Source of the DNA: Branchipolynoe longqiensis
Taxonomy: Eukaryota > Annelida > Polychaeta > Phyllodocida > Polynoidae
Direction: 5' to 3'
NCBI GenBank assembly: GCA_030323885.1
Contig: CM059189.1
Coordinates: 51,371,661-51,435,660, forward strand
DNA: 64,000 nucleotides
This document shows, in pieces, positions 1 through 11,300 of this stretch. Every line of letters starts with the position of its first letter. The first letter of the stretch is position 1. The notes under the pieces are model-generated. The model did no database searches and was not told where the DNA came from. It saw nothing but the letters and a program-made list of their open reading frames with translations. Position numbers and translations under genes: made by a program.

Positions 1-206
1 ACCATCAACAAACGTCCCAGTACACCGCGTATAGGTCGTCATACGCTTTGCATACGCCGTCATAGGTTAGGCATAGGCTCCGCATATGCTTCATACGTCG
101 CTGGGACCTCTCGCAGTGCAAAAAGGTCACCGTATTGCGACCTATTAATTATTTCACTACATTACGCATACGCCGCCGCCATACGTCGTAGTGTGACAGG
201 GCCTTT
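1..206. mobile_element. Foldback/MITE family A, right end only
   Basis: The sequence ends GTGTGACAGGGCCTTT, the reverse complement of the left end of the element at 352-993, and is dense in CATACG and CGTATG hexamers like that copy. Its left part is outside the window. Confidence 0.6.
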
Positions 207-351
207 AGTTTCCTATCAAGTTCAAGATTCATCCCTAAAGCCGTAAAGCAGTTTCTCATTTAGCCTATCTCTGTTCTCTTTTCTGCTATTGCTTGTTGTG
301 TATACTCATGACTCAGATCAACTCCCAATGAATGATCCTACACTCCACAGT

Positions 352-993
352 AAAGGCCCTGTCACATTACGGCGTATGGCAGGAGCGTATTGAAAACCTG
401 TCGAAAATGGGAAAAAGCTGCGCTTGCCGGCCTATCGTGACCTATTGGGTGTTTTTGGGCGTATGCGTAAACTATGAGGAGCGTACGAGGAGCGTACTGT
501 GACATTTTTTGACGGTTTTGATTGGCATATGGAACGTATGCATAGCATATGAGTCAAGATCGATGTTGAGACCTATGGCATACACTTGGAATACGCTGTG
601 TATACGCTAGGAGTACGCTCCCATACATAACTCATAGGTTATGCGTACGCTACATAGGCTAGAGATACGCCGGTGACACAAGTTGAGCGTATGCGTAACC
701 TACGCCGGCACACCACTAGCGTACGAGGAGCATACACCGGCATACGAGGAGCATACACTGGCATATGAGTAGCGTATGAACCATACGCTCCCATAGCAGG
801 TCGAGATTTTTTTAGCATGCACAAACAAATTTGGACAGACGGACGGGAGAAAGCGTATGGTGGCATACAAAGGCATAGGCCGGCACATGATGGCCTCTGC
901 GTAGCGTATGGCGGCGTATGCTGCCGTATATGACGTAACGCGCCTACGCCGCCATACGCTCCCGCAAAAAACCCTAATGTGACAGCCCCTTTA
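352..993. mobile_element. Foldback/MITE family A, complete, about 640 bp
   Basis: The ends are AAAGGCCCTGTCACATTACG and CTAATGTGACAGCCCCTTTAA, inverted with two mismatches. The interior is full of self-complementary CATACG, CGTATG and GCATACG words, so the strand can fold over most of its length. No transposase reading frame is credible. Apparent reading frames inside come from the repetitive words. Confidence 0.7.
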
Positions 994-1299
994 ACACTAC
1001 TGACTACAGTGTGAGTCTGAGTGAGTGTGTGAGTGGAAGAGGAACATGTGCAAAACTTCGTTCGAATCGCAGATCCATCTGTTTTCACCATAATATCGTC
1101 CACCTCCACAAACTTGTGACCAAAAATACCAATTCTTTACTTGAACAGTGAAGTATCGAATCTAGATGATGATGAACCATGGCTGGAATATGTGCCATTC
1201 TCGAATAAATATCTCCGTTTGTAATATTATCCGTTGTTATCTCCATTTCTATGCTATTCTCTGCTGCTCGCGCACATGTGGTAAGACAAAAGTGTCAAT
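994..1299. other. Spacer, nothing recognised
   Basis: About 300 bp between two elements, AT-rich, with no reading frame, RNA or repeat that I can support. Confidence 0.4.
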
Positions 1300-2012
1300 G
1301 GCCGTATTCGATTAAACAACTCGGATCACTCGAGTCACATATTAGCACATGCGCAGAACCTATGACCTCGGGTTGCATAAACGAACACGCTCGGGGTGTA
1401 AAAAATGGTGCAAACTTTTTTTCTTGTTTAATAATCGATATAACTACAGCAAAATAGGATTTAAAGTATTGTATGATTGCATAGTTTACTTATATTTCTA
1501 TTTAATTAATCTGGATTATTCGACTGGGCCTTGGTGGGGCTCATTCGGCTCATGCCACTCGCGGTGTTCTATTTGAAATTCTAATCCCTCGGGTGATCCG
1601 AGTCGACAGGGTGTCGTATCGTCAGCGGCCTGTCATCGTCAGCGGCCTGTCGTCGCTTCTGCGCATGCGCGGATTTTCGCACGTTGCGGCGATCACTGCT
1701 ATTTGTTTTGTTTACACTCGGCGATTCGACGCTGATCGAGCTGCTACGTTAATATCGCTTGGAATTTAAGGTTAATTTAATTAAATTTCATTATTTGAGT
1801 ATGTAATTCTGTTAAATATGATCGCATTCAATAGATTTCGGCCTAATCGGTCCCTAACACAGCCGGGTACCGTGCCTGAGCTTGTAGCCGGCGAGGGAAT
1901 GGGTCTTTTGCATATGTCTTAAAATCCGCGCATGCGCAGAAGCGACGACAGGCCACTGACGATGACAGGCCGCTGACGATACGACACCGGGCCGTCATAA
2001 TCGAATACGGTC
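1300..2012. mobile_element. MITE family B (TIR GGCCGTATTCGATTA) with a nested foldback
   Basis: The ends GGCCGTATTCGATTA and TAATCGAATACGGTCC are inverted. A second, undivided copy of this family lies at 28868-29226 and shares the internal GGTTGCATAAACGAA word and the CTATTTGAAATTCT word near the right end. The right part here is interrupted by the separate element at about 1607-1991. Confidence 0.7.
1607..1991. mobile_element. Nested foldback element, about 385 bp
   Basis: About 70 bp at each end are inverted copies: the left runs from GGGTGTCGTATCGTCAGCGG to TGCGCATGCGCGGATTTT and the right is its complement with one or two changes. Each arm itself contains a tandem GTCAGCGGCCTGTC motif. 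It sits inside the family B MITE just before its right end. Confidence 0.75.
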
Positions 2013-2013
2013 C

Positions 2014-2307
2014 TTAGGTAGCACCACTGTCCATAACAAAGAATTAAAGAACAACTCTATTTTTAAAAGCCCACATAAAATGCGTAATCACAGTAACATT
2101 TGTAATGATATTGCATGGTGCTAACCCAGATATTGTTAATATATGCGCGATCATGATTTCTCGATTATGTCGCAAAATAGTGAACAACCCTGCAAGGCGG
2201 ACAGATTGTACACTTCCGGTAAAGAAATGCGTTGAACTGTCCACTGACGGGGCCAACATATTCATGTAAAACGCTGTCTGACAGCTGTATTCCGACGGAT
2301 TAGAATA
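2014..2307 (+). promoter_or_regulatory. TMEM9 upstream region with an ETS-type site
   Basis: The 294 bp between the end of the upstream MITE and the start codon look unique. CACTTCCGGT at 2211-2220, about 90 bp before the ATG, matches the ETS/GABP core common in housekeeping promoters. No TATA box is obvious. The exact transcription start cannot be seen; promoter role is inferred from position. Confidence 0.45.
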
Positions 2308-2364
2308 ATGCTGAAGTTAATAGCATGTCTAGGATTGTGTTTACTTTTTATAATAGGGGCTGAG
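2308..2364 (+). CDS. TMEM9: TMEM9 exon 1, signal peptide
   Basis: The exon encodes 19 residues: Met, Lys at position 3, a hydrophobic stretch of Leu, Ile, Cys and Phe, then GAE. It ends at GAG followed by the strong donor gtaagt. Phase 0 at the end fits exon 2. The start is the first ATG of the exon; the 3 nt before it read taa. This is the weakest exon by itself because it is short, but its position, phase and signal-peptide character match the family. Confidence 0.82.
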
Positions 2365-5300
2365 GTAAGTAAAATGAACTATACGCAGAAGATAAAACCA
2401 TTGGGTCAATGACAGGCTGACACAGACTCACAGTCAATATGTAATATGGCAAATGCACACAGCAATCGAGTATCGACATCCAGACAACAATCAACACTCA
2501 ACGTCAAACACCCACAGCAACCACTCAATGTCAAACAGCCACAGCAACCAACTTTCAACACCCACAAATGATACAGCCAACAGCCAACCACCAAGTCAGA
2601 GAGCTCACAAACAGACCCACAAAAATACAAATTCCTTGAAATTGAAGAAAGACACTACAATGCCATTGTGCGATAAAACTCGTACAACTTCTTGCGACTT
2701 TCTGAGCAGCCCAGTCATGTCGGAAAACGGCACACTGCACACAGGCACACTGCATTGACTGCTACATCTGGGTTTGATTGTTGGTTGTTTGAATCACCTT
2801 GATGTCAAGTTTGATCAGGATCAAACCATTAATAAAGAAACTGCAGTTATGGGCATGATTGTATTACGGTTGCCATGGAAACCAACATTTTTATGGTTGC
2901 CATGGAAACCTACATTTCTCTGTGATCTAATTTATTTATATCAGTTTTGATAAGCTGAGGTGATTTGCCAGACCAAGAAGAACCTTAATGTGACATTTCA
3001 TCGGGATCTGACCATTATTAAAAAAGAGCTACAGTTGACTGATATTGTAGGCGGGAGTGATTGTATTACGGTTGCCATGGAAACCTACATTTTCCTGTGA
3101 TCTAATTTTTGTATATCCGTTTTGATAAGCTGGGGTGATTTGGTATAAGAAGAACCTTGATGTCAAGTTTGATCAGGAACAAACCATTAATAAAGAAACT
3201 GCAGTTGTAGGCATGATTGTATTACGGTTGCCATGGAAACCAACATTTTTCTGTGATCTAATTTTTTTATATCAGTTTTGATAAGCTGAGGTGATTTGAC
3301 AGACCAAGAAGAACCCTGATGTGAAATTTCATCAGGATCTGACCATTATTTAAAAATAGCTACAGTTGACTCATATTGAAGGTGGGAGTGATTGCATTAT
3401 GGTTGCCATGGAAACCTAGATTTTCCGGTGATCTAATTTTTATATATCAGTTTTGATAAGCTGGGGTGATTTGGTATACGAAGAAGAACCTTGGTGTGAA
3501 GTTTGATCAGGATAGGATCATTAATAAAGAAACTACAAGGAAATGTTGTTATAATTAGTCTATTTAACAGCCCTAAATAAGGCACTTCTCTAGTGCATTA
3601 GCTAATACAAAAAATCTTAAATTCAACAAACTTCAAATGCACATATCTCATTCAATTTTTGGAATATCTTAAAAATTCAAAAAGCATATTGCTTTTGATT
3701 CATTGGAGCTTCCAGTGAAATTATAATTTGAATGTTTGGAATAATTTGAAAATTTTACTGGGGTACCTAACAATGGAACCATCCGATTTAGTAGCCATGG
3801 TCATCCATATGAGGAATTCTCCAACTTCCACAAATGTAATGTTGAGTTCAATGGGCTAACTCTTGACAGTATTACAAATCATTACCAGAACATCAAGGCA
3901 GAAGATGTCGGACAACCTAATGTGGCTAAAGAAATCAGAGAAGCCCCCGATGCAAAAAGTGCCAGAAATATAGCCAAGAACAAGCTGAAGACACATGGGG
4001 AATGGGATAGGAAAAAAAGGAACATCTTATTCAATATAACACTGGCGAAACTTGAGTGCAACCCAGATATAAGGGACATGCTAATGGCCACTAAAGGGAA
4101 ATACCTCCTGGAAGCAACGCCCATAAAGTACTGGGGCGAGGGAGCCAACCAAGACGGCAGGAATGAATTTGGTAGAATCCTCATGGATGCCCGTGATGGC
4201 CCATACTTCAATACACCTTGGCCGAAGAGCTCTCAACAAACGGCTCCCAAAATGCTGCAGTCTTCAAGACCCCAGCCTCCAGCAGCCTACCCAGGGAAGA
4301 TCCTCCTACTTGGAAACTCCCAATGTGACAAAATAGAGCCAGTTAGATTCTCCACAAAGTCAAAACTGGAAAAGGTTCAGCTCTACACCTTACCCGACGT
4401 GACTGAGTGGCTCAAGTCTGATAATGCCAAGAATCACAATGATAACAAATGTGTTGTGATACATCAATTGACAAATGACATCAAACATAAGTCAGAAGTG
4501 CAGGTTGTGACTGACATGACTGAGTCTAATCACCCAGGCTAAAATATCATATCCCAAGTCTAACATAGTGATATCCCTTGGAACCCCGAGAGAAGATCAA
4601 CTTAAAGAAAAGATGTACAAAGTCAACTCAATGATCAAGGGTAAATACCAAAACGATCCCAAGATCCAGCTGTGTCACCATGACAACATACAAAGAAATG
4701 GCAGAGCCAAGCAGGGCCTACTTGTATCAGACGGATACCACCTAACTGAAAATGGGACTAAACTGCTAGCCTCCAACCTCAGATATGCAGTAGAACCCTG
4801 GAGAAGTAAATTCTCCAGCTCAAACAGTAGTTCAGTGGGAAGACCAAGGACACATGATCAAGAACGGTACCAGAATATCATAAGAAGCAATAACCATAAC
4901 TGAGGTAAACGTGACAGGTACGATCATGACTTCCCACCCATTGACACAAATGCTAGGTCTCGAGTGAACGAGGCTCAAGTTAAAGAGACATTACATCATG
5001 CACCCAAATACAACACAACAAGACTATAAAACTGAAACCCTAGTTGGTCAAAATGAAATTAAACTTAGTATATATCATAATGCATACCATATAAACTTAG
5101 CACATAACATTGCATATTCACAATCTAGTCCTAATGATAACAAAGAAATAATACAAGTAACAACCCAGAACCATATAAAGAACCACCCCTCCAAATTTGA
5201 CAACTAAACATGGCCATGATCAACAAACGCATAACATTGCATATTGCACTACCCATAGCATCTACTGCTGTGAACATTTGTCATTTGCTAATTAATGACA

Positions 5301-8300
5301 TACAGCCTAACTCAGATAGGCAGAGACTAATAATCTGTCAGACTGAATCTCATTCTACAAACATTTAGTCAAGAGTATTCTTGAACCATTTTAGATTATT
5401 TTACTCAGAGAACTTGGATCATCATATATTATTGGATCCTGAGTCTGAACATCATCTTATGAACCCTTACTCAATTGTGTTTGCATTTGTATGAAGCCTT
5501 GTCTAATGTCATCTTGATTCACTGTATGCTATTGTGACTCATTGTATGTTATCATAATTATTAACTCATTGCACACGTTTGTAGTCAATTGTATGCTACC
5601 GTAAAATATTGTAGCCTGAATTCACTGTATGTGATTGTAGTCATCTATTGTATGTAGACGCTGAACAACTCAACTCGCACCTGGTAGAATACATACCTGG
5701 TAACCTGCAAAACCCATTGTGTACACAAGTACCTAGAATATTCTTAAAGTTAATGGTTACAACCACCAACACCAGAAAGTTCCTTTTAGGACAGTCCATG
5801 CAAAACCCACACATGTCTAAAAACAGTACAACCCTCTCAATCCTACCATTTAGTAACATCATAAATGTTGAATTGCACACAACACTTGAAACTGCTGAAA
5901 GTTATATTAAGTCCTGCCTAAACGACAACAAATTTCTTAACTATATTAATTCACTGGTGCCTGACAACTTACTAACAAACAACTGCAAATATTATACCTG
6001 TGAAGAGCTTTGTAAGATAAACAGGAATAACAAGCCAGACAACAGCTTCAAACTAATTCATCACAATATCAGGAGTTTAGACCTTCACTTTGGAGAACTT
6101 CTAGCATTAATCTCATCACTAGGTGATAACTTAGATCTGATAGCCCTGTCCGAAATAGGAACCAAAAACATACTAAATAGAGAAAAGGAACTGAACAAAC
6201 ATGGATATGAATTTAAACACAAATCACCTAGACTCTCTAGAGGAGGAGTAGGCCTAATATACAAGAATATATATAAAGTAATTGACAGAGATGACCTAAT
6301 CATCGAGCCCCAACAGATCAATAACCAAAACTTAGAAATAGAAAACATATGGCTTGAAACTAACTTTCCAAATAAAAAGGATGACTACATAATAGGGGTC
6401 ATCTATAAACACCCAGGCAGTAGTGTTGAATGCCTCAAACACTTCACTGAACAAATTGAAAACAACATGAAGAAAATTAATTTGGAAAACAAAAACTGCA
6501 TAATAACAGGGGACCTGAACATTGATGGACTAAAAATAAAACAGAATAACCATGTCAATAACTTCTTTAGAACAGTACTTGAGCAAAACTTCATCCCCAC
6601 CATCACATTACCAACCAGAATAGTAGACTATCAAATTTCACTTATTGATCATATACTAATAAATGCCAATGTAATAAAAAGTAATCAGAATATATCCACA
6701 GGAAATATTTACTGCGATATCACTGACCATCTACCCAACTTTATAACAATTCAATCTCACAACCCTAACAGGACAGACCCATTATTAGAATATTTGTGGG
6801 GAAAAACATGGCTAAATTCAAAGACCTTATTGAAATCTCAGACTGGAAAGAATACTACAAAGCAACCGAAGTAAACAAAGCCCTAATCATCTTCTACCAG
6901 ATTTATAACACAGCATTTAATGCAGCTTTCCCACTGACAGAACTATCAAGACAAAGAGCAAAAGATAAAAGATGGATCACATCAAGCCTTAAAACTTGTA
7001 TAGCAGTAAAAGATAGATACTTCAAAACATACAAACTCAACCCAACAGCTGAAAACCGAATAAAACACACAAAATATAAGAATATATACTAATCACCTGT
7101 CTACGATCAGCAGAGGAAGGCTACTATAAAGAACTAGTCAGTAACGAGAAGCAAAATCTTTATACTCTCTGGAAAATCTTTGGAGACATCATCAACCCAC
7201 ATAAAGCAAAAATGAAAAATCAAATTGACAAACTAATCTATAACAATAAAACAAAGACAAACAATGAAGATATTGCCAGCACAGTAAATGAACACTTCTG
7301 TTCAATTGGTGAAAAACTTGCAGCAAAACTCACCAGTAATAGCATAGCACACAAGCAATATCTTAAACACCCAAATTCACATCGGTTTTTTCTTAGTCCC
7401 ACCAATGAACAAGAAACCCTAGAAGAAATAAAGAAACTAAATCCTAATAAGTCAAGCGGACATGACAATATCTCGCCAAAAATAATCAAAGAGTGTGACA
7501 CTCTACTCGCACCATCTATCTCCCACATAATAAACCTATCATTTGAAAATGCTACTGTTCCTGAAAATCTCAAAGTTGCAAAAGTAATACCCATCCATAA
7601 GAAAAATGAGAAATACCTAGTTGATAACTACAGGCCAATCAGCTTACTCAGTACCCTAAACAAATTAATGGAAAAACTAATGTACAAAAGAGTTTACCAA
7701 TTTCTTAACAAATACAAAATATTATACAAATACCAATTTGGATTTAGAGAATCACTCAGCAATAATGGCTCTGACTGAAATCTTAGACAATATACTACAA
7801 GACCTTGAAAATGGGAAACATGTTGCAGGAGTCTACTTAGACCTGAGCAAAGCATTTGATACCGTAGACCATGACATCTTACTCTCAAAACTTAGGCACA
7901 ACGGAATTCGAGGCCAGGGACTTAAATGGTTTGAGAGTTACCTAAGCAATATAAAGCAATTTACATACATAAACGGTAAATGATCCAAGCTAAACTCAAT
8001 CAGCAATGGTGTCCCCCAAGGTTCTGTCCTGGGACCTCTCCTATTTTTGATCTACACAAATGATATAGTTAACTGTACAAAACAAGATGTCAAAACAAGG
8101 TTATTTGCAGATGATACCAATGGCTTCATAACCTCAAATTCACCCAAACAACTAAAACATTCAATTAAAACATTCCTTTCAGATATATTTCCATGGTGCA
8201 ATGATAACAAATTAACAGTAAACCTGAACAAAACATGCTACACAATATTTAAAAGCAGAAGTACAACCATTCCTGATTACCTAAGCAACATAAAGATAAA

Positions 8301-11300
8301 CAATAACACAATAAAGAGAGTCCCTTCTGTGAAATACCTAGGTATAATTCTAGATGAAAACCTCAACTGGGATGAACATATTGATAACTTAAATAATTCA
8401 ATAATTAAAACGGCTAACTCATTTAAAATAATCAGACGACGGGTACATGAGGAAAATAAAAAATTACTATACTATGCATACGTTTACTCCAAAATTCAGT
8501 ATGGTATAGAGGTGTATGGGAGAGCCAAATTATCAACCCTAAAAAAGGTACAGACACAACAAAACAGAGCCTTGAAAATACTGTATAGCAAAGAGTATCT
8601 CACCCCAACTAAATCACTTCATAAAGACCTGGACTTACTTATGGTAACCGACATTTATAAAATATACATTGCAAAATTTGTTTACAAGCAAAAGAATGGC
8701 CTCCTCCCTGAAATATTTGATAATCTCTTCAAAGAAAACAATCAGGTCCATTCCCATAACACCCGACAGATAAATAACATACATCACAAACACACTAGAA
8801 ACAAATATGGCAAAATAACAACTGAAAACCAAGGAACCAATATCTCGAACTCAATACCAGTAGAGATTAGAAACCTTAAAACTTTGAAAAACTTCTGCAA
8901 AAAACTAAAGATAAGCTATCTCAATGCATACTAAATTGATTACCAGTAAAGAATATATATAATAGGATATAGTTGTTATTAACTAGTCGCATAATTTAAA
9001 ATATCAAGTGGCTATGGCAAAGAACATAAGATTTACCCCTATTAACATACATGCAAAATAACTACTGATACTGCATGTAAGTACATGAATCCATGACACA
9101 ATATCCATATAATATTCCTATCATTACTTTGTTTTTTACTAACTGTGAAGAGATGCATCAGTATCTCATCATAATCATTAGTTAAAAATGTAGCTTAAGT
9201 TTAATAATTTGTTATTCTCATCACTTGTTCATTCACATCATGGAGACCAGCTAGATAAGCATGGCTTTTCTGGGATCCTTTCTGTCTGTAAGGAATTTGT
9301 ATGCATTTATTGTATCAGCTCAGTTTATTATAAACATACCTTGCAGAGAGTTAAAATAAAAGAATTGAATTGAATTGTCCCCTCCTCTTTCTCACTGTCA
9401 GGCGCCAGTCAGGCCCAGTGGCAGTGACAGTTAGTAGGTATCCAGCGGCGGATATTTTCTCACCACAAAACTGATCCAGTAAATCCCACCTTGTTTGTGG
9501 AGGGGTTTAGAAAAACACTTCTATGGTCGGTTTGCATTGGTCAAACTTGGGTATTCCTAGTCTATTATGTAGTATGGGGAGCCCTTTACAGCTTACTATA
9601 TGATATATGAGTTAGTGAGTTACTCACTGACACTGTAGGTATGTGCCAACACATTTCAAACCCCTTCAATAATAAAACAAAAGGCACCACTGGAAAGAGC
9701 TTGAAACGCCATTTAACATGACACCAAGATTATGGGAATAGGTGGCGTATTACGGAAGTTATGGCATTTTCCAACTCTGAAATTGGTCATTATTTTCTTA
9801 CATAAAATTAAGGTATAAGCATTAGATTTCTGTGACCGAAATTGGTGACCGAGATGAGCGGCGCCGATGTGTGAAAGCCGAGTCATACGAGGCAGATAAA
9901 CACAAGTCATACCTGTTGCATTCCGATTCATGCCAATTCTGATCTACTCATCACAATTTCCCCAAACTCAACACTATATAAGATTAATAATGGTTACACA
10001 CTCCAGTTTACTTTTTTTAAATTGCAGATTGATATAAAAGGGTGAATTTGCAGGTTGAAATTGAATGAAACTTTTGAAGTTATTATTGGAATAGCAAAAC
10101 TTCACCAAATTGAAATATTTTAAAACTAAGCTGTAAAGGGATTCCCATACTACATATAGACTAGGAATAATCTAGATTGACCAATGCAAACCAATCATAG
10201 AGGCGTTTTTTTCTAGACCCATAAAAAAAAAAAGGTGCGATTGGCTGGATCAGTTTTGTTGTAAGAAAATATCCGCCGCTAGTCGCCATTTGCGCACATA
10301 CCTAGACACTGTCACTGTGTTATTCCTTAATATGAATAAGCAATGCTTAGGACCGACCCACCGATATAACTGCAGCAAAGTATTTTATCGTTTTTTTTTA
10401 CTCCACTCGCGGTGTTCGATTTGTAATTCTATCAACTCAGGTGACCCGAATACGGCCGTCGTTTCCGCGGAGTAAACTATTAATATTTCATTTGTGCACC
10501 CATGTTTATGCCAAATTGTTATTTATTTCTTTTAATTTTGAATAAAACCTAAGTTTTGAACTGCACATATCGGCAAATTCTATGGCAGCGGGCATTTGTT
10601 TTGATACATTATTAACCAATAGCTGACCCCAAATACCGTCAATTGGACTTATGGCCTTGAGAGCGTCGATGCAGAGTAGCGCGGAGGAACACGTACACTG
10701 GTCCCAGTGACGTCATCACACCATATATGGAAGATCTGTAGCGAGGGACTAGTGTCGTTGTTCCGCGACTTGGCTTTTGCTACTCTGCGGTCGGGCATCA
10801 TTAAGGCATTAGGCCAATCGCTGTGATCCATCCTGCTTGCTCCGTACCGAAGTTTGACGATCTATTTCCGTTTCCATTTGCTGGATTTTGATTATTTTGT
10901 TATTCAACACTAGTTTACAAATGGCGGCGCCCATAGTGGCCTATTTCCGTTTCCGGTTGCTGGATTTTGACGAAATCCTCTGTGGGTATTGTTTATGTAT
11001 ATATTGTTTATGTATATATATATATGTACACGTGTTAGTCATTAGCCTCCACGTGGGTGGGTCGGTATATTAACCCACATTTTTCAGTGATCTAATTTAA
11101 AGAAAATCAGTTTTCATACGTATAGGTTATTTGCCATACATTGAAGAAACTTGATGTCAAGTTTGATCGGGATCTGACCATTAATAAAGAAACTACAGTT
11201 GAATGTCATGTTGTAGGTTTCATGATTGTATTACCGTTGCCATGGAAACCCATATTTTTCTGTGATCTAATTTTTTTAAACCAGTTTTGTGGAGCTGAGG

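Larger units (their letters stand above)
3767..9377 (+). mobile_element. CR1/L2-type LINE, 5'-truncated, both ORFs broken
   Basis: About 5.6 kb in TMEM9 intron 1, same strand as the gene. Order: ORF1 (NADAR-like plus SGNH-like), a 740-bp AT-rich spacer, ORF2 (AP endonuclease then reverse transcriptase with FADD), a 3' UTR of about 440 bp, and a terminal AATTG microsatellite (GAATTGAATTGAATTG at 9362-9377). Esterase-type ORF1 and short-repeat 3' ends are known for CR1/L2-group LINEs. The 5' junction is with repeat C at about 3766; ORF1 is open across it with no ATG, so the copy is truncated. Exact clade not assigned. Confidence 0.85.

Noticed and set aside
4998..5207. A 69-codon frame between LINE ORF1 and ORF2 as a third ORF
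   Set aside because: Asn/His/Ile-rich AT-biased composition and no motif; treated as linker.
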